Assembly (NCBI RefSeq): GCF_014648995.1 | Contig: NZ_BMSE01000011.1 | Location: 227,877-291,876 of the forward strand | Reading direction: 5' to 3' | Source: Streptomyces massasporeus | GTDB taxonomy: Bacteria; Actinomycetota; Actinomycetes; Streptomycetales; Streptomycetaceae | Length of the DNA: 64,000 nt | Shown: positions 16,487 to 25,299 of the stretch, piece after piece | Numbering within the stretch: position 1 is the stretch's first letter | Layout: each line of letters begins with the position of its first letter | Notes under the pieces: generated by a model | Databases searched by the model: none | What the model was told of the DNA's origin: nothing | The model's input: the letters and a program-made list of their open reading frames with translations, nothing else | Program-made: the position numbers and the translations under genes

Positions 16487-17290
16487 CTAGGGTCTGACGC
16501 CGGTCACCACGTGGGCGTACAGCTCCTCCGACACGGCCAGCCGTGCCGTCAGGCCGTTGCGTTCGAGGGCCTTCACGGCGGTCGGGGCCTGGTGCCGGCT
16601 CGTCTCCACCAGGACGCAGCCACCGGGGGCGAGCCAGTGGGGCGCCTCGGCCGCGACCCGGCGCAGCACGTCGAGGCCGTCCGTGCCGCCGTCGAGTGCG
16701 ACGAGCGGCTCGTGGTCACGGGCCTCCTGCGGCAGCAGGCCGATCTCGTCGCTCGGCACGTACGGCACGTTGGCCGCGAGGATGCCGACGCGGCCGCGCA
16801 GCGCGCCGGGCAGCGCCTCGAACAGATCGCCCTGGTGCACCTGCCCGCCGACGGCGCAGACGTTGCCGCCGGCGCACCGCACGGCGGCCGGGTCGATGTC
16901 GGCGGCATGCAGTTCGACGCGGCCGAGCGCGGCGGCCAGCGCCGCTCCCACGGCACCCGAACCGCAGCACAGGTCCACGACGACGGCGGCCCCGGGCGCC
17001 TGCCGCAGGGCCTGCTCCACCAGGAACTCGGTGCGCCGGCGGGGCACGAACACCCCCGGCGCGACGGTGATGCGCAGGCCCCGGAACTCGGCCCAGCCGA
17101 CGACGAGTTCGAGGGGCAGGCCGGCGACGCGGCGCTCGACCATGGCGGCGATCCCGGCCGGAGTACGGGCGGTGGCGAGAATCATCTCGGCCTCGTCCTC
17201 GGCGAAGACGCACCCCGCGGTGCGCAGGGCGGCGACGACGGAGTCACGGGAGGACGGTGCGGAAGGGGGGACGGCAGACACAGACGGCAT
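16487..17290 (-). CDS. HemK/PrmC-like protein methyltransferase
   Basis: 267 aa, a class I SAM-dependent fold. Motif I is VVDLCCGSGAVG (about 104-115), preceded by FVPRRRTE, which matches the FxPRxxTE loop of N5-glutamine methyltransferases. The catalytic tetrapeptide is NVPY (174-177), not the canonical NPPY. That suggests a paralogue of the release-factor methylase with a different target rather than PrmC itself. An N-terminal helical domain precedes the fold. No good ribosome site is seen before the ATG. Instead a hairpin at 17300-17326 sits immediately upstream, after a leader region with an SD-like GAGGAGG, so expression may be controlled in the leader. Confidence 0.82.
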   Translation of the reverse strand: MPSVSAVPPSAPSSRDSVVAALRTAGCVFAEDEAEMILATARTPAGIAAMVERRVAGLPLELVVGWAEFRGLRITVAPGVFVPRRRTEFLVEQALRQAPGAAVVVDLCCGSGAVGAALAAALGRVELHAADIDPAAVRCAGGNVCAVGGQVHQGDLFEALPGALRGRVGILAANVPYVPSDEIGLLPQEARDHEPLVALDGGTDGLDVLRRVAAEAPHWLAPGGCVLVETSRHQAPTAVKALERNGLTARLAVSEELYAHVVTGVRP

Positions 17291-17299
17291 GGAAGCCCA

Positions 17300-17326
17300 G
17301 AGCCTTTCGGGAACCGAAGGGCGCTC
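17300..17326 (-). promoter_or_regulatory. Leader hairpin upstream of HemK-like gene
   Basis: On the minus strand GAGC-gc-CCTTCGG pairs with CCGAAAGGCTC across a short loop, with small bulges. It ends 10 nt before the ATG at 17290, where a ribosome site would be expected. This would place the start region under structural control. Confidence 0.4.
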
Positions 17327-17336
17327 CGGCGATCGC

Positions 17337-17405
17337 CTACGACCGGCGATCCGCGCGACGTCGAGAGGAGAGCACCCGAGCTGACACAGCGGTAATGGGT
17401 CTCAC
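17337..17405 (-). other. Possible leader ORF with isolated Shine-Dalgarno
   Basis: On the minus strand a strong GAGGAGG (17405-17411) precedes a 22-codon open frame (RPITAVSARVLSS, then RRRADRRS and stop). No standard start sits at SD spacing: GTG overlaps the SD, and the codon at optimal spacing is ATT. A downstream CTCTCCTC can pair with the SD. It resembles an attenuating leader for the HemK-like gene, but translation is unproven. Confidence 0.3.
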
Positions 17406-17420
17406 CTCCTCGGCTTCCGG

Positions 17421-17442
17421 CGGCCGGGCCCCTGCCCGGCCG
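17421..17442. other. Stable hairpin in divergent spacer
   Basis: A perfect 9-bp stem (CGGCCGGGC and GCCCGGCCG) with a 4-nt loop lies between the HemK-like gene and the divergent MarR gene. No gene ends here, so it is more likely leader structure than a terminator. Confidence 0.4.
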
Positions 17443-17506
17443 GACGGCAACCCTACCCCGAGGGGCGGCCGACGGGGACGGCGACGGGGACACCGCCCCG
17501 GCCGAG

Positions 17507-17525
17507 TGGTTGGGTTATGCAACCA
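17507..17525. promoter_or_regulatory. Candidate MarR operator 1
   Basis: TGGTTG and CAACCA arms with a 7-bp centre form a perfect inverted repeat 38 bp before the MarR start. The same TTG(N6-7)CAA pattern recurs before the oxidoreductase gene at 18020, which suggests auto- and target regulation by one protein. Confidence 0.45.
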
Positions 17526-17563
17526 TGGAGGGAGCCGAGCAGCATCGTGGTGAGGGAGGTCCC

Positions 17564-18001
17564 GTGCACACCGACGACGCCGTCGAGACCATCCAGCGGG
17601 AGATGACGGTCTTCGCCCGCCGCGCCCGGGCCGCCGCGGGCCGGATGCACCCCGAGCTGTCGCTGGTGTCGTACACGCTGCTCGGGCATCTGGAGGAGGC
17701 CGGCGGATGCCGGGCCACCGACCTGGCCGCCCACTACGCCCTGGACAAGTCCACCGTCAGCCGCCAGGTGACCGCCCTGGAGCGCGCCGACCTCATCGAG
17801 CGCCGCCCGGACCCGGCGGATCAGCGCGTCCAGGTGCTGCATCTGACGCAGGCCGGGCGGCACATCCTGGCCCAGGTCACCGACAGCCGGCGGGCGGCGT
17901 TCCGGGAGCGCCTGACCGGCTGGCCGGCGGAGGACCTGAGCCGGTTCGCCGAGTACCTCGTGCGCTACAACACCTGGCCGGGCCCCGGCCGGGAGGAGTA
18001 G
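17564..18001 (+). CDS. MarR-family transcriptional regulator
   Basis: About 145 aa from the GTG at 17564, chosen because GGGAGG lies just upstream; an ATG at 17525 would fall inside the probable operator. The winged helix covers about 40-110 (LDKSTVSRQVTALERADLI recognition helix, then DPADQRVQVLHLT wing). The ends are dimerisation helices. Inverted-repeat sites stand before this gene and before the following oxidoreductase, so it probably represses itself and the downstream pair. The ligand is unknown; many MarR proteins near oxidoreductases sense phenolics or oxidants. Confidence 0.9.
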   Translation: MHTDDAVETIQREMTVFARRARAAAGRMHPELSLVSYTLLGHLEEAGGCRATDLAAHYALDKSTVSRQVTALERADLIERRPDPADQRVQVLHLTQAGRHILAQVTDSRRAAFRERLTGWPAEDLSRFAEYLVRYNTWPGPGREE

Positions 18002-18019
18002 GCCGCAGGCCCCGTACGG

Positions 18020-18031
18020 TTGAATACGCAA
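18020..18031. promoter_or_regulatory. Candidate MarR operator 2
   Basis: TTGAATACGCAA (TTG-N6-CAA) lies 18 bp after the MarR stop and 56 bp before the sulfite-oxidase-like gene. It shares the half-sites of the element at 17507-17525. Confidence 0.35.
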
Positions 18032-18086
18032 TCACTGATCATCCGGTCCGGCGGGCACCGTCGGTCCGGCCCGGAGGCACCACCGC

Positions 18087-18684
<598 letters not shown>

Positions 18685-18692
<8 letters not shown>

Positions 18693-19455
18693 GACCGCCG
18701 TGACACAGACCTTCGTGCCTCCGACGCGGTTCGCCGTGCCCGGGCGCATCGCCGTGAGCGAGCAGGCCGCCTCCGAATGGCAGACCGCCACGATCACCGA
18801 GATCCGCCGCGAGACCCCCCGCGCCGCCACCTTCCGGCTCGCCGTGCCCGGCTGGCCGGGGCATCTGCCCGGCCAGCACCTGATGGTGCGGCTGACCGCC
18901 GAGGACGGCTACACGGCCCAGCGGCACTACTCGATCGCGTCCGCGCCGGACGACTCCGGGCATGTCGAGCTGACCCTGGATCACGTGGAGGGCGGCGAGG
19001 TCTCGGGCTGGTTCCACACCGTCGCCCGGCCCGGTGACCGGGTCGAGGTGCGGGGCCCGGTGAGCGGCTTCTTCGCCTGGCCGGGCGACCGGCCCGCGCT
19101 GCTCGTCGGCGCCGGCTCCGGCGTCGTACCGCTGATGTCGATGGTCCGGCACCACCGGACACGGAACATGACCGTGCCGTTGCGGCTGCTGGTGTCCGCG
19201 CGCAGCCCCGAGGAGCTCGTCTACGCCCGGGAGTTGGGTGCGGAGACCACCCCTGTCTTCACACGGAGCGCGCCCCCCGGGGTGGCGGTCGGACGTATGG
19301 CGGCCGCACATGTGGCGCCGCTCCTGGCCGAGCAGCCCTCCGGTGGGTGGGAGGCCTATGTGTGCGGCTCCAACTCCTTCGCCGAACACGCCTCCCGGCT
19401 GCTCGTGACGGCCGGTCAGCCGGTGCACCGGATCCGCATCGAGCGTTTCGGCTGA
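18685..19455 (+). CDS. FAD/NAD(P)-binding ferredoxin reductase-like protein
   Basis: 256 aa. The FNR-type FAD domain (residues 35-130) has RHYSIAS, and the NAD(P) domain has GAGSGVVPLMSM and the late YVCGSNSF. There is no 2Fe-2S domain, so it is the minimal reductase type. The start overlaps the sulfite-oxidase-like gene, and the protein is the natural electron donor (or acceptor) for that molybdoenzyme. Controlled, by inference, by the MarR protein upstream. Confidence 0.87.
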
Positions 19456-19607
19456 CCCCCGGTTTCGTCGCGGCCGTCCCGGGCACCCCAGCCGCGGGCC
19501 GCTCCCGCTGTGGATACGGCCCCGGAGCGATCGATGTGCGCCGGAGGGGGTACCCCGTCCCATGGAGGCACTCGCACGCATGACGTGACGCGGAGGGAGC
19601 GGCGGCG

Positions 19608-19634
19608 CGCGGCCGGTCCGGCCATCCGGCCGCG
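19608..19634. other. Inverted repeat before membrane-protein gene
   Basis: Perfect 9-bp arms (CGCGGCCGG and CCGGCCGCG) with a 9-nt loop lie 153 bp after the reductase gene and 21 bp before the next start. It could be a weak terminator or leader hairpin. The rest of the 200-bp spacer shows nothing else. Confidence 0.3.
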
Positions 19635-19655
19635 GTGACGGCGAGGAGGTGGACA

Positions 19656-20237
19656 TTGCGTACCCGGGTGCGCGGCTGGCGTTGGCGACGCAGTCCGCTG
19701 CGGCGCCGGTCGGATGTCGTTGAAGCATGGACGGTGCTGGTGGTCGCCGTCCTCATCCTCGTGGGCGCGCCCCTGGCCGGGGCGGCCGCCGCCTGGTGGG
19801 CCCACGACGAGGCGCGGTCGGTGGCGGCGGAGCAGCGGGCCGAGCGGCATCGCGTCCGGGCCGAGGTGGTCGGCACCACCGACTCGCTGCCGTCGGTGCA
19901 GGCCGGCGGGCAGCACGCGTACCGGGCGACCGTGCGCTGGACCGAGCCGGACGGAACCCGACACACCGCGACGACGCGGGTCCCCGCGGACACCGAGCGA
20001 GGCGAGACCGTCGACGCCTGGTTCGACGACCGGGGGCGGAGTGTTCTCCCGCCGGTGGACGGGTCGGCGGTCTGGCAGCACACCCTCACCATCGGTACCT
20101 GCGCCGCGGGCGGTGCGGTGCTCGTGGTGGTCTTCGGCCACTCCTGGGTACGCCGGGTGGCACTGCGGCGCCGGATGGCGGAATGGGACCGGGCGTGGGC
20201 CCGTACGGAACCGGAGTGGACACACCGCCGCGCATGA
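19656..20237 (+). CDS. Two-pass membrane protein of the Rv1733c type
   Basis: About 193 aa from a TTG at 19656, selected because GGAGG lies 6 nt upstream; a GTG at 19635 has no ribosome site. A very basic N-terminus (RTRVRGWRWRRSPLRRRS) is followed by a first membrane helix (about 27-48) and an extracytoplasmic domain of about 85 residues (YRATVRWTEPDGTRHTATTRV). A second helix (about 140-160) and a basic tail complete it. This layout matches the actinobacterial Rv1733c-like membrane proteins, which are numerous in Streptomyces and have no settled function. Confidence 0.8.
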   Translation: MRTRVRGWRWRRSPLRRRSDVVEAWTVLVVAVLILVGAPLAGAAAAWWAHDEARSVAAEQRAERHRVRAEVVGTTDSLPSVQAGGQHAYRATVRWTEPDGTRHTATTRVPADTERGETVDAWFDDRGRSVLPPVDGSAVWQHTLTIGTCAAGGAVLVVVFGHSWVRRVALRRRMAEWDRAWARTEPEWTHRRA

Positions 20238-20281
20238 GACGCGGCAGTCGCCCCCCCGAGGGCCAAGGGGACCGGTGAACA

Positions 20282-20302
20282 CCAGGTGACCCGACCACCT
20301 GG
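20282..20302 (+). terminator. Weak hairpin terminator candidate
   Basis: A 7-bp perfect stem (CCAGGTG and CACCTGG) with a 7-nt loop starts 45 bp after the Rv1733c-like gene. The remaining spacer to 20492 shows nothing clear. Confidence 0.35.
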
Positions 20303-20492
20303 CACGTGAGCTCTCCCCCGGCACCTCCGCAAGGATCCCGCTTCCACGCCTGTGACCAGCGCCTCAGCAGCCCCGAGCGGGCCGCGCCCCGGAGGCAGAC
20401 CAGAACAAAACCCTGGCCAGTCCTCCGACCACCCACGTAGTGTGATCATCCGCATTGCCCCCGTAGCTGCTCCTCACCCAAGGCGGTCCTAC

Positions 20493-21461
20493 ATGGCCCT
20501 GTTCGACCTTCCTCTCGACGAACTCCGCGAGTACCGCAGCGCGGCCACAGAGCCCGAGGACTTCGACGCGTTCTGGTCCAAGACCCTCCAGGAGGCGCGC
20601 GTTCACGACCTGGACGCCCGCTTCGAACCGGTCGACACGGGCCTGTCCACCGTCCAGGTCTTCGACGTGACGTACGCCGGCTTCGGCGGTCACCCGGTCA
20701 AGGGCTGGCTGACGCTCCCGGCCGGGGCGGAGGGACCGCTGCCGCTGGTCGTGGAGTTCATCGGCTACGGCGGCGGGCGCGGGCTGCCGCACGAGCACCT
20801 GCTGTGGGCGTCCTCGGGCCGGGCGCACTTCGTGATGGACACCCGCGGGCAGGGCAGCGCCTGGGGCGGGGGCGGCGGCACGGCGGACCCGGTGGGCGGG
20901 GCGCCCGCGTACCCCGGTTTCATGACCCGCGGCATCGACGCCCCGGAGAACTACTACTACCGCCGGGTCTACACGGACGCGGTACGTGCCGTCGAGGCCG
21001 CCCGCTCGCACCCCCTCACCGACCCGGCGCGCACGGTGGCCGTCGGTTCCAGCCAGGGCGGCGGCATCACCATCGCGGTGGGCGGCCTGGTCCCGGACCT
21101 GGCGGGCATCGCGCCGGACGTGCCGTTCCTGTGCGACTTCCCGCGCGCGGCAACGATCACCGACCGGCACCCGTACCGGGAGATCGGCCTCTACCTCAAG
21201 ACGCACCGCGGCCGCACCGAGGACGCCCTGCGCACGGTGTCCTACTTCGACGGCGTCCACTTCGCCGCCCGTGGCCGTGCCCCCGCGCTCTTCTCGGCCG
21301 CCCTGGAGGACCAGACCTGCCCGCCCTCGACCGTCTTCGCGGCCTTCAACGCCTGGGACCACGAGGACAAGTCGATCGAGGTCTACGACTTCAACGACCA
21401 CGAGGGCGGCGGCCCCTACCAGCAGGCGGCCAAGCTGCGCTGGATGCGCTCGTACATCTGA
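20493..21461 (+). CDS. CE7 family acetyl esterase (acetylxylan esterase / cephalosporin C deacetylase type)
   Basis: 322 aa from the ATG at 20493, the usual length of CE7 enzymes. These alpha/beta hydrolases remove acetyl groups from xylo-oligosaccharides and related sugars. The triad is Ser187 (GSSQGGG), Asp273 (LEDQTCPP) and His303 (NDHEGGG). The RGQGS motif that completes the oxyanion hole is at 118-122. There is no signal peptide, so it should act on imported acetylated oligosaccharides in the cytosol. It stands alone, separated by a strong hairpin from the next gene. Confidence 0.9.
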   Translation: MALFDLPLDELREYRSAATEPEDFDAFWSKTLQEARVHDLDARFEPVDTGLSTVQVFDVTYAGFGGHPVKGWLTLPAGAEGPLPLVVEFIGYGGGRGLPHEHLLWASSGRAHFVMDTRGQGSAWGGGGGTADPVGGAPAYPGFMTRGIDAPENYYYRRVYTDAVRAVEAARSHPLTDPARTVAVGSSQGGGITIAVGGLVPDLAGIAPDVPFLCDFPRAATITDRHPYREIGLYLKTHRGRTEDALRTVSYFDGVHFAARGRAPALFSAALEDQTCPPSTVFAAFNAWDHEDKSIEVYDFNDHEGGGPYQQAAKLRWMRSYI

Positions 21462-21521
21462 TCCGGCCGTTCACCGCCGGCGGACTTCCACCCGGTCCGA
21501 CCAGTCGGTACGTTCTTCGCG

Positions 21522-21553
21522 CCCGGGCCGCGACGCGGCGTCCCGGGCCCGGG
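21522..21553 (+). terminator. GC-rich nested hairpin
   Basis: CCCGGGCC (21522-21529) pairs with GGCCCGGG (21546-21553), and a GACGC/GCGTC stem nests inside. It lies 60 bp after the CE7 esterase stop and 20 bp before the next start, so it may act as terminator or leader structure. Confidence 0.45.
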
Positions 21554-21572
21554 ACGGTCGGCGGAGGGGCTC

Positions 21573-22739
21573 ATGTCCGAGAACGAGGCACAGGTGCACG
21601 GTCACTGCGACGCGCGGTTCACCGCGGTTCGCGAGGCGTTCGAGGAGAACTTCCGGGAGCGGGGCGAACTGGGCGCCGCGGTGGCCGTCACCGTCGGCGG
21701 CGAGACCGTGGTGGATCTGTGGGGCGGCTGGGCGGACGCGGCCCGCTCCCGGCCGTGGGAGCGGGACACGCTGGTCAACGTGTGGTCCACGACCAAGGGG
21801 CCGGTGGCGCTGTGCGCGCACATCCTCGCCGACCGGGGGCTGCTGGACCTGGACGCGCCGGTGGCCGTGTACTGGCCCGAGTTCGCCGCGGCGGGCAAGG
21901 ACAAGGTCCTCGTTCGGCACCTGCTGTCCCACCGCGCCGGTCTGGCCGGATTGCGGGAGCCACACTCGCTGGAGCAGCTCTGCGACTGGGAGCTGACCAC
22001 ACAGCGGCTCGCGGCGACCGAGCCCTGGTGGGAACCGGGCACGCGATCCGGCTACCACGCACTGACCTACGGCCATCTGGTCGGCGAGGTCGTGCGGCGG
22101 GTGTCGGGGCTGCGGCCGGGGGCCTTCCTGGCGCGGGAGGTGACGGGGCCGCTCGGCATCGACTTCGGCATCGGTCTGCCGGAGCGGGACCACGGCCGGG
22201 CCGCCGAGCTGGTCCAGCCGGCGGTCACCGCGAGCAGTGAACAAGCAGCGGTCTTCGCCCAGCTGGTGCCCGCGGCCGTCGCCGCGCTGACCAACCCGGC
22301 GGTGTCCGCCGACGGGGCCAACACCCCCGGTTGGCGGGCCGCCGAGATCCCGGCGGCGAACGGGCACGGCACCGCGCGTGCGGTGGCCGCGCTGTACGGC
22401 GTCTTCGCGGGGCGCGGTGCCCACGGAGGCCATCGTCTGCTGTCCCCCGAGTCGGCCGAGCGGGTGCGTGAGGGGCAGGGCGGCTGCCGGGACCTGGTAC
22501 TCGGCGCCGGCTTCGAGCACGAGACGGAGGTGGGGCTCGGGCTCTGGCTCAGCGGTCCCGACGGCTCGTACGGACCCAACCCGCGCGCTTTCGGACACGA
22601 CGGCTTCGGCGGCTCCTGCGGGCTCGCCGACCCGGAGGCAGGGGTGTCCCTCGGCTATGTGATGAACCGGATGGGGCCCCGTATCGCCAACGACCCTCGA
22701 AAGATGGCGCTGGTCGACGCCCTGTACGGCGCGCTGTGA
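21573..22739 (+). CDS. Serine hydrolase of the beta-lactamase / EstB family
   Basis: 388 aa. The class C beta-lactamase fold shows the SxxK motif STTK (Ser72, Lys75) and a Tyr161-containing YHALTYG stretch. HLLSHRAGL is the typical downstream signature. The late GHDGFGG replaces the KTG/HxG motif. There is no export signal, so the protein is likely a cytosolic esterase or peptidase-like enzyme rather than a periplasmic beta-lactamase. GGAGGGGCTC precedes the ATG. Substrate cannot be told from sequence. Confidence 0.85.
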   Translation: MSENEAQVHGHCDARFTAVREAFEENFRERGELGAAVAVTVGGETVVDLWGGWADAARSRPWERDTLVNVWSTTKGPVALCAHILADRGLLDLDAPVAVYWPEFAAAGKDKVLVRHLLSHRAGLAGLREPHSLEQLCDWELTTQRLAATEPWWEPGTRSGYHALTYGHLVGEVVRRVSGLRPGAFLAREVTGPLGIDFGIGLPERDHGRAAELVQPAVTASSEQAAVFAQLVPAAVAALTNPAVSADGANTPGWRAAEIPAANGHGTARAVAALYGVFAGRGAHGGHRLLSPESAERVREGQGGCRDLVLGAGFEHETEVGLGLWLSGPDGSYGPNPRAFGHDGFGGSCGLADPEAGVSLGYVMNRMGPRIANDPRKMALVDALYGAL

Positions 22740-22792
22740 GGGCGGGCGCGGGCGGCCGGTTTCGGCCGAACCGCCCGGCCACCCTTCCCAGC

Positions 22793-22804
22793 TGGTTTAG
22801 ACCA
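22793..22804. promoter_or_regulatory. HutC/DasR-like operator before gntR
   Basis: TGGTTTAGACCA differs in one base from the DasR core TGGTCTAGACCA and lies 65 bp before the HutC-type GntR gene. GntR/UTRA proteins commonly bind such sequences at their own promoters. Confidence 0.5.
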
Positions 22805-22868
22805 ATGCTAGATCTGGTGGCGCACCGAGCCCGAACGGCTACCGAACGTCACCCACAGGAGGGGCGGC

Positions 22869-23678
22869 ATGGCCCGCACCACCCCGCACGATCCCCCGCC
22901 GTCCGAGGGAGAACCCCTGTACCGCCGGATCGCGACGGAGCTGCTCGGCGAGCTGCGCGACGGCACCATCCCGCCCGGTGAACGACTGCCGAGCGAACGG
23001 CGGTTGGCCGGTCACCTGGGAGTCAGCCGGGAGACCGTACGACAGTCGCTGGAGCTGCTGCGCCGCGACGGCCTGGTCACCACCGACCGGCGCGGCAGCC
23101 ACGCCACCCTGCCCGGCCTGCCGGTCGAGACCCCGGCGTCGCTCACCTTCCCGGTGGGTGCCGGGGCCGCGGCCCCGGGCCGTGTCGCCCGCGCCACCGT
23201 CACCTGGGAGCCGCCCCCGCCGGAGCACGCCGAGGCCCTGCGGCTGGCACCCGGCCGTCCCACCCTGATCCACCGCTACCGGTACGCGACCGCCGACGGA
23301 CAGGGCCTGCGGACCGCCGTGACGTCGTTCTCCGCCGTGGCGCTGGCGGAGGTGGAGGAGCTGGCCCGCTACCGCGACCGCGCCGACGGCACCGCCGCCG
23401 CGCAGCTGCGCAGGGCCTACGACTGGATGCGCCGGGCCGGTCTGACCCTGCACCACCGCGACGCCATCACCCGCCTCGCGAACGCCCCGTCGGTACGGGT
23501 CACGCGGCAGGTGCACGACCAGTACGCCCGCCCGCTGGAGATCACCGATCTCGTGGTGGACGCCCAACAGGACGCGCTGGTGTACGAGTTCACCCTGCCG
23601 GGCCGCGCCGCGACACCCGCGGCCGACCGTGGCCCGTCACCCGTTCGGCGGACTGCCGACGCGGGTTCCCGGAGATGA
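22869..23678 (+). CDS. GntR-family (HutC/UTRA) transcriptional regulator
   Basis: 269 aa. The N-terminal winged helix (about 18-85) carries LPSERRLAGHLGVSRETVRQ. A UTRA ligand-binding domain (about 95-245) follows, with the family's LxHRYRYA and ITDLVV elements. AGGAGGGG precedes the ATG. The DasR-like site at 22793-22804 suggests autoregulation. The next gene is an alpha/beta hydrolase 54 bp downstream on the same strand, a possible target. HutC-type ligands are often sugar phosphates or histidine intermediates; none can be assigned here. Confidence 0.9.
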   Translation: MARTTPHDPPPSEGEPLYRRIATELLGELRDGTIPPGERLPSERRLAGHLGVSRETVRQSLELLRRDGLVTTDRRGSHATLPGLPVETPASLTFPVGAGAAAPGRVARATVTWEPPPPEHAEALRLAPGRPTLIHRYRYATADGQGLRTAVTSFSAVALAEVEELARYRDRADGTAAAQLRRAYDWMRRAGLTLHHRDAITRLANAPSVRVTRQVHDQYARPLEITDLVVDAQQDALVYEFTLPGRAATPAADRGPSPVRRTADAGSRR

Positions 23679-23732
23679 CGGAGATCATCGAGACACGGCA
23701 CGGCTCCCCAGGCGACCCCCGAGAGGATCCCC

Positions 23733-24554
23733 ATGACCACGTTCACGACCTCCGACGGAACCGAGCTCTACTACAAGGACTGGGGCGCGGGGCAGCCCGT
23801 GGTGTTCAGCCACGGCTGGCCCCTCAACGCGGACGCGTGGGACGGGCAGGCCCGGCTGGTCGCCGAGCACGGCTTCCGGGCGATCGCGCACGACCGCCGC
23901 GGACACGGCCGCTCGGGCCAGCCGTGGCAGGGCAACCACATGGACCGGTACGCCGACGACCTGGCCGAGCTGATCGAGGCACTGGACCTCACCGACGCGG
24001 TCCTGGTGGGCCACTCAACCGGCGGCGGCGAGGTGGCCCGTTACATCGGGCGGCACGGGACGGCGCGGGTCGCGAAGGTCGTGCTGCTCGGTGCGGTGCC
24101 GCCGCTGATGCTGCGGACGGAGGCCAATCCGGAGGGCACGCCGAAGGACGCCTTCGACGGGATCCGCGCCGGCGTCGCGGCGGACCGCTCGCAGTTCTAC
24201 TGGGAGCTGAGCGAGGCCTTCTACGGCTTCAACCGGCCCGGCGCCGCCGTGTCGGAGGGCGTGCGGCGGGCGTTCTGGATGTGGAGCATGCAGGCCGGCC
24301 TGAAGGGCGCCTACGACTGCGTCGCGCAGTTCTCGGAGACCGACTTCACGGAGGACCTGGGGCGCATCGACGTGCCGACGCTCGTCGCGCACGGGGACGA
24401 CGACCAGATCGTGCCGATCGCCGCCTCGGCCCACCGCACCTCCCAACTCGTCAAGGACGCGACGCTGAAGGTGTATCCGGGCGCCCCGCACGGCCTGGTC
24501 GGCGACTTCGAGAAGGCGTTCAACGACGATCTGCTGAACTTCCTTCGTGGCTGA
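23733..24554 (+). CDS. Alpha/beta hydrolase, cofactor-free haloperoxidase-like
   Basis: 273 aa, the length of non-haem chloroperoxidase/esterase family members. Oxyanion element SHGWPLNADAW, nucleophile Ser95 in GHSTGGGE, acid in HGDDDQIVP (about Asp224) and His253 in GAPHGL complete the triad. In vivo these enzymes act as esterases or perhydrolases, while halogenation is a side reaction in acetate. No signal peptide. It follows the GntR regulator and ends 21 bp from the convergent methyltransferase. Confidence 0.9.
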   Translation: MTTFTTSDGTELYYKDWGAGQPVVFSHGWPLNADAWDGQARLVAEHGFRAIAHDRRGHGRSGQPWQGNHMDRYADDLAELIEALDLTDAVLVGHSTGGGEVARYIGRHGTARVAKVVLLGAVPPLMLRTEANPEGTPKDAFDGIRAGVAADRSQFYWELSEAFYGFNRPGAAVSEGVRRAFWMWSMQAGLKGAYDCVAQFSETDFTEDLGRIDVPTLVAHGDDDQIVPIAASAHRTSQLVKDATLKVYPGAPHGLVGDFEKAFNDDLLNFLRG

Positions 24555-24575
24555 CGAGCCCCTCGGCACCAGGAC

Positions 24576-25295
24576 CTAGCCCGGCCGCCGGGCCATGACC
24601 AACCGCACCCGGGGGCTGCCGTCCGGCCGCCGCCCGAACTCCGGGAGCGGCTGGAGCTCCACCCCGAATCCGGCCGCCGCGAGTTCGCGCTGCACGTCCC
24701 CGAGGCGGAACGCGCGGTAGTACATGACGAACGCAGGCCGCCGGAGCGCGTTGCGCACCCGCATCACGGTGTCGAAGCCGAGCAGCGTCCAGTAGCCGAG
24801 CGAGCCCGGGCGGGGCGGGGCGACCAGCGGGAACGCGAAACAGCCGCCCGGCCGCAGGACGGACCGGACCTGTGCGAACAGGCCGGGCAGTTCGCGGGGC
24901 AGGAAGTGACCGAAGGCGCCGAAGCTCACCACCAGGTCGAAGGCGGGGGCGAAGGGCAGGGCGCGGGCGTCGGCCCGGACCCAGGAGACCCGCGGGCCCC
25001 GCACGCGCTCCCGGGCGACGTCGAGCATGCCCGCGCTGAAGTCGACGCCGGTGACGCGCTCCCGGCACACCCGCTCCAGCACCTCGACGCCCGCGCCGGT
25101 GCCGCAGCACAGGTCGAGCCCCGCGTCGAAGGGCCCCACCCGCCGCAGCGCCGACCCGACGGCGTCGAGGACCGCGACCGGTGTCCGGAAGGGCGTGTGG
25201 TCGAACTTCGGCGCGAGGAGGTCGTAGCCGCGCTCGACGGACGACAGCGCCTGGACGGCGAGTTCGCGCAGACTGGGTCCTTCGGGGCTGAACAT
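24576..25295 (-). CDS. Class I SAM-dependent methyltransferase
   Basis: 239 aa. Motif I is LDLCCGTGAGVEVL, motif II carries the acidic residue in TGVDFSAGML, and VRADARALPFAPAFDLVVSFGAFGH corresponds to the post-motif region. The substrate-binding C-terminus resembles small-molecule (O- or C-) methyltransferases. The PadR regulator upstream ends 4 bp before the start codon, so the two are translationally close and probably co-transcribed. Confidence 0.85.
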   Translation of the reverse strand: MFSPEGPSLRELAVQALSSVERGYDLLAPKFDHTPFRTPVAVLDAVGSALRRVGPFDAGLDLCCGTGAGVEVLERVCRERVTGVDFSAGMLDVARERVRGPRVSWVRADARALPFAPAFDLVVSFGAFGHFLPRELPGLFAQVRSVLRPGGCFAFPLVAPPRPGSLGYWTLLGFDTVMRVRNALRRPAFVMYYRAFRLGDVQRELAAAGFGVELQPLPEFGRRPDGSPRVRLVMARRPG

Positions 25296-25299
25296 CGGC

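Noticed and set aside
21573..22739. Class C beta-lactamase conferring resistance
   Set aside because: No export signal and no KTG motif; it fits cytosolic EstB-like esterases better.
23733..24554. True halogenating enzyme
   Set aside because: The triad is that of cofactor-free perhydrolases/esterases; no haem, vanadium or flavin halogenase motifs are present.
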